64,000 nucleotides of DNA, from NCBI GenBank assembly GCA_963847965.1, contig CAWKCG010000006.1:124001-188000 (forward strand). The letters are read 5' to 3'. Both the position numbers and the translations under genes were made by a program. This DNA is from Palsa-504 sp963847965 (GTDB lineage: Bacteria > Actinomycetota > Actinomycetes > Streptosporangiales > Streptosporangiaceae). Position 1 is the first letter of the stretch. Each line of letters begins with the position of its first letter. The notes under the pieces are model-generated. The model did no database searches. It was not told the DNA's origin and saw only the letters and a program-made list of their open reading frames with translations. This document shows, piece by piece, positions 58,654-64,000 of the stretch.

Positions 58654-60653
58654 CAGCGAACACGATCGGGGTGACCGGACTGCCGAGCGCAAGCCTGCCC
58701 GGCAGGCTCGCCTCGCTCACCGAAGTGACCCGTATCGGCTCCATAAGGACCGGATCCGACGGGTTCAGCCCGGAGCTCCTCGCCGAAGCGGAAACGTTGC
58801 TGCGACGATCGGGCGAGCGAATGCGGATGTCCGCCTCGCATACCGTGGTCGCGCTGGCGGGCGGCACGGGGAGCGGCAAATCCTCCCTGTTCAACGCCCT
58901 GGCGGGGGCGAGTTTCTCGCCAGCCGGGGTGATGAGGCCCACCACGAAACACTCGCACGCCTGCGTCTGGGGCATGGAGGGCGCTGCCCCGCTGCTGGAC
59001 TGGCTCAGCGTGCAGCGGCGACACCGCTACGCCCGGGCGAGCGCGCTCGATGAGGGCGAGACGTCGCTGACCGGGCTGCTCCTGCTGGACCTGCCCGACC
59101 ATGACTCGGTGGTCACCGGCTCGGCGGCGATGGTCGACCGCCTGGTCAAGCTGGTGGACATGCTGGTCTGGGTGCTCGACCCGCTGAAGTACGCTGACGC
59201 GGCCGTGCACCGGCGGTACCTGGTCCCGCTGGCCGGCCACGCGGCCGTGACCCTGGTGGTGCTCAACCAGGTTGACACCTTGAGCCCCGACCAGGCCGCC
59301 GACTGCGAAGCCGACCTGCGCAGGCTGCTGGACGCGGAAGGCCTGACCGAGACTCCCGTGCTGGTGACCTCCGCGCTGACCGGAGCCGGCCTCGATGAGC
59401 TGCGCCTCTCGCTGGCCAGGACGGTCGCGGCCAGGCGGGCAGTGATCGATAGGATCACGGCCGACATCGACGCCCTGGTGGAGCGGTTCGCCGTCCACTC
59501 AGGGGATCGGGTCCCTGGCTGGCAGCCAGCCGAACCGGCCGCGGCGAAGCCGTCGTCATCCCAGGCGCCCGGCGCGGACACGGCGGCCGGAGCAGGATCC
59601 GATTCGGCCTCGCCACCGCTGGCCAGCCTCCCGCCGTGGGAGCAGGCGGACGGCGCGTCGCAGCAGGGCAACGGCGCTCTCGGGGAACCCGATGGTGCGC
59701 TCGCGGTGGCTGGTCCTGCGTGGCAGGACGCTCCGGGGAACGGGCAGGCGGACGGCTCGACGGACTGGCAGCCGTGGCGGGCGACCGCTGCCCCGCTAGC
59801 GGAGGTGGCGCCGGCCGCCACGTCACGCCCGCCGTGGGAAGACGCGACGATCGACGGCCGGAGCTCAGGCGCGGCCGCGATCGATCCCGTCACGTACGTC
59901 CCTTCCGGCCCCGCGGCGACGCTGACCGCCGCATTCGCGAAAGCCGCCGGGGTGGCTGCCGTCACCGAGACGCTGAACGGCCTGCGCGAGCGCAGCGCCG
60001 CGGGCTATATCGGCTGGCCGCCCGCCCGGCTGGCCGGGCGCCTGCGCGGCCAGCCAGCCGCGCGCAAGGCGGCGTCAGGCGACTCCGGTGACACCGCGCA
60101 GGCGCAGCGATCCGACATCGACAACGCGATCACGGCCTTCACCGCCGAGGTGGGCGCCTCGCTGCCGGAACCGTGGTCGCGGACGGTGCGTGAGGCAGCC
60201 CGGTCACGGGCGGACGAGGCGCAGGCGGTCCTGGGCGCCGCCGTGGCCGACGGGCTGCCGCCGCGCGACAAGGTGACGGGCTGGTGGCGGCTGGTCGCGC
60301 TGGCGCAGTGGCTGCTGATGGCGCTGTCGCTGGTCGGCGTGGTCTGGATCGTGGTGATCCTGGCGGTCCACGGCGGGCACAAGTCGTCGTCGCTGATCAG
60401 CGACACCACCCTGGCTCCGTGGCTCGGGGTGATGGTCGCCGCCTTGCTGCTGCTCGGCTGGCTGATCGCCACCTGGTGCCAGAACATGGTCGTGCTCGCC
60501 GCGGATCGCGAGCGTGACCAGGCGGTCCTCGCCGTCATGGCCCGGATCGCCGCCGCCACCAGCAACCTGGTCCTGGTCCCGGCCGGCCGCGAACTCGCCG
60601 AATACGAGCGCTTCCGCACCGAACTAGCCTCCGCCGCCGCGGCGCGTCCATAA
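58650..60653 (+). CDS. membrane-anchored GTPase, DynB/YfjP-type
   Basis: A 667-residue protein. P-loop LAGGTGSGKSSLFNALAG at about 69-79, G2 MRPTTKHSHACVWG, G3 LLLLDLPDHDSVVTG, G4 VVLNQVDTLSPDQ. A disordered Pro-rich region (about 290-400) is followed by two membrane spans near 548-575 (WLLMALSLVGVVWIVVILAV) and 589-612 (LGVMVAALLLLGWLIATW). It is translationally coupled to the DynA-like gene, a typical bicistronic arrangement. The pair is likely to assemble at the membrane for septation or membrane repair. Confidence 0.82.
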   Translation: MTANTIGVTGLPSASLPGRLASLTEVTRIGSIRTGSDGFSPELLAEAETLLRRSGERMRMSASHTVVALAGGTGSGKSSLFNALAGASFSPAGVMRPTTKHSHACVWGMEGAAPLLDWLSVQRRHRYARASALDEGETSLTGLLLLDLPDHDSVVTGSAAMVDRLVKLVDMLVWVLDPLKYADAAVHRRYLVPLAGHAAVTLVVLNQVDTLSPDQAADCEADLRRLLDAEGLTETPVLVTSALTGAGLDELRLSLARTVAARRAVIDRITADIDALVERFAVHSGDRVPGWQPAEPAAAKPSSSQAPGADTAAGAGSDSASPPLASLPPWEQADGASQQGNGALGEPDGALAVAGPAWQDAPGNGQADGSTDWQPWRATAAPLAEVAPAATSRPPWEDATIDGRSSGAAAIDPVTYVPSGPAATLTAAFAKAAGVAAVTETLNGLRERSAAGYIGWPPARLAGRLRGQPAARKAASGDSGDTAQAQRSDIDNAITAFTAEVGASLPEPWSRTVREAARSRADEAQAVLGAAVADGLPPRDKVTGWWRLVALAQWLLMALSLVGVVWIVVILAVHGGHKSSSLISDTTLAPWLGVMVAALLLLGWLIATWCQNMVVLAADRERDQAVLAVMARIAAATSNLVLVPAGRELAEYERFRTELASAAAARP

Positions 60654-60727
60654 CCGCCTGACGGACCGCCACCCCGGTCGCCTAGCGGCAGCCAGACGCG
60701 GCCTGAGCAGGGAAGGGCACTCACGCG

Positions 60728-61735
60728 ATGGTAGAAGACCCGCAGCACGGGGACATGGGGGAGCACGGCGTCAACCTGGATCAGATGCTTGACCTGCAGA
60801 CGCCGTGGTGCCTCATGGTGGCGGCCACCCTGCGCATCCCCGAGCACATCGCCGACGGCCACGCCGGCATTACCGACCTGGCCGCGGCGGCCGGCTGCGA
60901 CGCCGGCGCCCTGCACGCCGTCCTGGCCTACCTCGCGTCCAAGGGCGTGTTCGTGGAGGAATCACCGGGGCGCTTCGCCTGCAACCGGCCCGCCGAGCAG
61001 CTCGCGAACCCCAGGCGGTTCCTCGATCTTGAGGGCATCGGCGGCCGGATGGCCCACGCGTGGGGAACGCTCCTGGACTACGTCCGGACGGGCCAGTCGG
61101 CCTACGCCACGGTGTTCGGCCGGCCGTTCTGGGAGGACCTGGCCGCGCACCCGAATATCGCGGCGGACTTCGACGCGCTGATGGGACCGGCCGGGCACGG
61201 CGTCCCCGACTTCGACATCGAGCTCGCCGGCGGATGGGAGCGGGTCCGCAGCATGGTCGACGTCGGCGGCGGGACCGGGGCCATGCTGGCCTGCCTGCTT
61301 CGCCGCCACCCGGAGGTGCGGGGCACGCTCGTCGAATTCCCGGCCACCGTCGCCAGGGCCCCGGAGGTTATCAACGCCGCCGGCGTGGCCGACCGGGTGA
61401 GTTTCGCCGGGCAGAGCTTCTTCGACCCCCTGCCGGCCGGAGCCGACCTGTACCTGCTGAAGAGCGTGCTGAACGACTGGCCGGACGAGCCGACCGTGGC
61501 CATCCTGCGCCGGTGCGCCGAGGCCGCCCGCCCGGAGGGGACCGTCGTCGTCCTCGGCGGCGTCTCACCCGACCAGGCGCCGCCGCTCCTGGCGATCGAC
61601 ATGCTAGTGGCGGGCGGGAGGACCAGTACGCTCGCGCAGTTCGCGGAGCTGGCCCGGCAAGCCGGGCTCAAGGTCCTCGACGCCCGCCACCAGTCAAACA
61701 ACCGCTTCGTGGTGGAGTTGGGCCACCAGCTCTAG
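60728..61735 (+). CDS. O-methyltransferase (Methyltransf_2-like)
   Basis: A 335-residue protein. N-terminal dimerisation helix-turn (LRIPEHIADGHAGITDLAAA, LHAVLAYLASKGVFVEESPG), then SAM motif I MVDVGGGTGAMLACLL and LLKSVLNDWPDEPTVAILRR. In plant-type and bacterial O-methyltransferases the catalytic His is in LHDW; here it reads LNDW, so the base is changed. Product may be a methylated natural product or the enzyme may use another mechanism. Its stop overlaps the stop of the convergent beta-helix gene (CTAG). Confidence 0.85.
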   Translation: MVEDPQHGDMGEHGVNLDQMLDLQTPWCLMVAATLRIPEHIADGHAGITDLAAAAGCDAGALHAVLAYLASKGVFVEESPGRFACNRPAEQLANPRRFLDLEGIGGRMAHAWGTLLDYVRTGQSAYATVFGRPFWEDLAAHPNIAADFDALMGPAGHGVPDFDIELAGGWERVRSMVDVGGGTGAMLACLLRRHPEVRGTLVEFPATVARAPEVINAAGVADRVSFAGQSFFDPLPAGADLYLLKSVLNDWPDEPTVAILRRCAEAARPEGTVVVLGGVSPDQAPPLLAIDMLVAGGRTSTLAQFAELARQAGLKVLDARHQSNNRFVVELGHQL

Positions 61736-62862
61736 TTGGGGCAGTTGGTGACCGAGCCGACCGGCTCGCAGTTGCCGATGAAGTTCCAGTTGACCAGGTC
61801 GCCCGTCAGGTTGACGGTCCCTTCGTTGTAGATACCGCCGCCGCCGTGGGAAGACAGGTTGTAGGTGACCACGCTGTAGTTGATGTTCACCGTTCCGTCG
61901 TCGTTGTAGACGCCGCCGCCCTCGTAGGCGCTGTTCTTGTTGCTGATCGTGCTGTGGTTGACCGTCGTTTCGTCCTTGTTGGACAAGGCGCCGCCCTCAT
62001 GGGCCTTGTTCTGGCTGAAGCTCACGCCGTTCACCGTCAGGTCGTCTTCGCTGAAGATGGCGCCGCCGTTGGAGGACGCCTCGTTCTGGCTGAAGGTGCC
62101 GCCGTTTACCGTCATGGTGTCGTCGTTGTCGATGGCGCCGCCCGAGCCATCGGACGCGTAGTTCTGGCTGAAGGTGCTGCCGTCTATCGTCGCGCCGTCG
62201 TCTTCGCTGTAGATGGCGCCGCCGTCGTCGGCGCTGTTGTGGGTGAAGGTGGCGTCGGCCACCGACAGGCTGCCGTAGTTGGCGATGGCGCCGCCGTCGC
62301 CGCTGCTGTTGCCGGTGAAGGTGGCGCCGTCGTTCACCGTCAGGGTGGTCTCGTTGTAGATGGCGCCGCCGTAGTCGTCGGTGTTGTTGTCCTGGAAGAT
62401 GCCGCCGTGGATCGTGGCGCTCCCGTTGGTGACGTCGAGGGCGCCGCCGTCGTCATCTCCGCTCCCGCCGCCGTTCTTGACGTTCACGTCGTCGAGGATG
62501 AGGTCCCCGTCCGCGCAGCCCACAGCCAAGATGGTGAAGTCCGGGGTGGCATCCGCATAGCTGCGCTTGATCCAGGTGGAGTCGCTGCCCTCGATCGTGA
62601 GTTCGTTCATGACCGTGGGCAGCCCGGTGCTGTACGTCGAGGCGGGGGCGTCCAGCCAGTAGGTGCAGTCCGACGCCAGGACCAGGGTCGTGTCGTTGTT
62701 CGTGAGCGCGGTGACCATGTCCGCAACCAGATCGGGCGTACTGCACGGAACGTCCACGGTTGTCGGGCTGGCCAGTGCCGCCGGGGTGGATCCGAGACCC
62801 AGCGTCGCGGTTCCGCCGAGTACAGCGACGGTTGCCGCGGCTCGTAGGAATTTGAGGTGCAT
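61732..62862 (-). CDS. secreted right-handed beta-helix repeat protein (copy A)
   Basis: A 376-residue protein. Signal peptide: MHLKFLRAAATVAVLGGTAT followed by LGLGSTPAALAS. It then holds about 10 coils of a pectin-lyase-like beta-helix with the repeated motif GGAIYN/GGAIFSEDD and VNGGTFSQN, typical of polymorphic-membrane-protein-like repeats. The C-terminus has a conserved NCEPVGSVTNCPN with a probable disulphide. No catalytic residues are evident. It may be a surface adhesin or a carbohydrate-binding scaffold. A second copy follows at 63238. Confidence 0.8.
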   Translation of the reverse strand: MHLKFLRAAATVAVLGGTATLGLGSTPAALASPTTVDVPCSTPDLVADMVTALTNNDTTLVLASDCTYWLDAPASTYSTGLPTVMNELTIEGSDSTWIKRSYADATPDFTILAVGCADGDLILDDVNVKNGGGSGDDDGGALDVTNGSATIHGGIFQDNNTDDYGGAIYNETTLTVNDGATFTGNSSGDGGAIANYGSLSVADATFTHNSADDGGAIYSEDDGATIDGSTFSQNYASDGSGGAIDNDDTMTVNGGTFSQNEASSNGGAIFSEDDLTVNGVSFSQNKAHEGGALSNKDETTVNHSTISNKNSAYEGGGVYNDDGTVNINYSVVTYNLSSHGGGGIYNEGTVNLTGDLVNWNFIGNCEPVGSVTNCPN

Positions 62863-63120
62863 TGAGTCATCCCTATAGGTGATAGATGTCATGTGACCGG
62901 TTTTATGGAGTGGTGCTGCATATTTCCAATCCCTGCACACAGCGGGGGCCATATCCCTGATCACAACGTAGAGCGACACCATATCCAACTCAGATATGGC
63001 CTCGCATCAGAAACGCCGGGCCCGCGGGCTATCACGCGAATACCGGCATGCGCAGGAAATGGCAATACGATGAATTGTCGTTTATGGTCCTTCTAATTCA
63101 GGACATTCCCGAAGCGAGGC

Positions 63121-63241
63121 GTACCTGCCGGCGCTGGTCGGCGATCAACATGTCAGTGGCGGGCGGCGGGACCCCTAGGTCCTCGCCGCCCGCCACCAGT
63201 CAATCAACCGCTTCGTGGTGAAGTCGGGCTACCGGTGCTAG
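63121..63241 (+). pseudogene. degenerate 3' copy of the O-methyltransferase gene
   Basis: gcgatcaacatgtcagtggc and cgcccgccaccagtcaatca with cgcttcgtggtgaagtcggg correspond to gcgatcgacatgctagtggc, cgcccgccaccagtcaaaca and cgcttcgtggtggagttggg of the gene ending at 61735. About 60 bp between these blocks are lost. It ends with the same CTAG overlap onto the beta-helix gene. It is a remnant of a duplicated methyltransferase/beta-helix module. From 62863 to 63120 no gene was seen. Confidence 0.8.
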
Positions 63242-64000
63242 TCGGAGCAGCCCGTGATCGTGTTGAGCGGCTCGCAGTTTTCGGGGTTGTTCCCGCTGAT
63301 CAGGCCGCCACTCACGGTGACCGTCCCGGCGTCATTGTCGATGCCGCCGCCGCCGTCGGTGCCCTCGGCGGTGTTAGAGGTGATCTGGTCGGTGTCGAGG
63401 GTCAACGTGTGGGCTGGGGCATCGTTGTAGATGCCGCCGCCGTCCTCGTCGGCGGTGTTCTTGCTGATGATGCTGTGCTCGACCGTCATCGCGGTGCCGG
63501 CGTTGTAGATGGCGCCGCCGTCCTCGCTGACGGTGTTCTGGCTGAAGGTGGCGCCGCTGACCGTCGCGGTGCCGGTGTTGTAGATGGCGCCGCCGTATTC
63601 GGCGCTGTTGCCGGTGAAGGTGCCGCCGGTCACCGTCGTGTCGTTGGCGTTGTAGACGGCACCGCCGTATTCGGACGCGCTGTTCCCCTTGAACGTGTCG
63701 CCCTTGAGCGTCGGCTCGGTGGATTCGGTGTAGATGGCGCCGCCGTCGTAGGCGCCGTTGTTGGTGAAGGTGGCGACGTTCACCGTCAGGGTGCCGTCGC
63801 TGTAGATGGCGCCGCCGTATTCCTCGTGCTCTACGGCGGTGCTGACGGTGTTGTCGGTGAAGGTGCCGCCGTTGATCGTGGCGGACCCGCTCGTGACGTC
63901 GACGGCGCCGCCGTCAAAGTCGTATCCGCTGCCGCCGCCGTTGCTGACGTTCACACTGTCGAGGGTGAGGTCTCCGTTCGTGCAGCCCACGCCGAAGATG
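63238..64000 (-). CDS. secreted beta-helix repeat protein (copy B), truncated by window edge
   Basis: Runs off the window at 64000, so the signal peptide is not visible; about 254 residues are seen. Repeats match copy A: GGAIYSDGTLTVNVATFTNN, GGAVYNANDTTVTGGTFTGN, EDGGAIYNAGTAMTVEHSII and GGGIDNDAGTVTVSGGLISG, ending ENCEPLNTITGCSD. The two paralogues share gene order and the C-terminal Cys pair but differ in the coils, which suggests divergence after duplication. Confidence 0.78.
   Translation of the reverse strand, partial: IFGVGCTNGDLTLDSVNVSNGGGSGYDFDGGAVDVTSGSATINGGTFTDNTVSTAVEHEEYGGAIYSDGTLTVNVATFTNNGAYDGGAIYTESTEPTLKGDTFKGNSASEYGGAVYNANDTTVTGGTFTGNSAEYGGAIYNTGTATVSGATFSQNTVSEDGGAIYNAGTAMTVEHSIISKNTADEDGGGIYNDAPAHTLTLDTDQITSNTAEGTDGGGGIDNDAGTVTVSGGLISGNNPENCEPLNTITGCSD

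Overview
This 64 kb window is high-GC DNA with many GTG starts, stop/start overlaps of the ATGA or GTGA type and short intergenic gaps. Several families point to an actinobacterium: a mycothiol-type DinB protein, DUF574/DUF397/DUF5753 regulators, a WhiJ-like gene set, DynA/DynB-like GTPases and a DUF1707 protein. The domain mix resembles a soil actinobacterium of the Streptosporangiales type, but no marker gene fixes the genus. No rRNA, prophage, intact insertion sequence or CRISPR array was seen. One tRNA gene, tRNA-Arg(TCT), lies at 20549-20625 on the minus strand.

Layout. 1-12.7 kb: the end of a PucR-type regulator, an acyl-CoA dehydrogenase, a MerR/methyltransferase pair divergent from a phosphotransferase across a palindrome, twin carboxymuconolactone-decarboxylase-like genes, a MiaA-like prenyltransferase coupled to a THUMP-type RNA methyltransferase, a ChrA transporter and an ArsR-ArsC fusion with twin operators. 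12.7-15.7 kb: a nucleotidyltransferase/XRE toxin-antitoxin operon with a 35-codon third frame, then a scar of broken genes (LuxR/TPR, type III PKS, TPR). 15.8-20.6 kb: oxidative metabolism (FAD oxidoreductase, P450, ferredoxin, SnoaL-like proteins) and the tRNA. 20.9-29 kb: a split transketolase with an aldo/keto reductase remnant, cobalamin genes cobD and cobQ, and an ADP-ribosylglycohydrolase/PfkB pair. 29-33.2 kb: a membrane-tethered sigma-like protein, a two-component system and an anchored protein.

33.4-37.3 kb is a WhiJ-like regulatory cluster (DUF574 methyltransferase, DUF397-like, XRE-DUF5753, DUF397, HATPase). It is followed by a nucleoside hydrolase, glyA, a MarR-VOC fusion, a lipoprotein hydrolase and an RHH/PIN toxin-antitoxin pair. 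42-48 kb holds an MpaB-like oxygenase, a Baeyer-Villiger-type monooxygenase with an esterase, and a rubredoxin-like/MBL-fold protein. 47.9-51.7 kb is a sugar locus: an SQD1-like UDP-sulfoquinovose synthase, GtrA, a GT2 glycosyltransferase and an epimerase. 52.1-55.9 kb holds a second cobalamin group (cobH/cbiC, a bluB-cobT fusion, a cysG/cobA fusion), preceded by three 48-bp tandem repeats. 56-60.7 kb encodes two coupled dynamin-like GTPases. The window ends in a duplicated module: an O-methyltransferase convergent with a secreted beta-helix protein, repeated with the methyltransferase reduced to a remnant.

Four genes carry a single extra base that splits the reading frame (near 20325, 45219, 46831 and 54338). 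These may be real mutations or assembly errors, and they affect interpretation. The most novel-looking features are the sulfosugar locus, the beta-helix/methyltransferase duplication, the MiaA-like/THUMP-methyltransferase pair, the ArsR-ArsC/ChrA arrangement, the repeat array before cobH, and two long hairpins that cover start codons.
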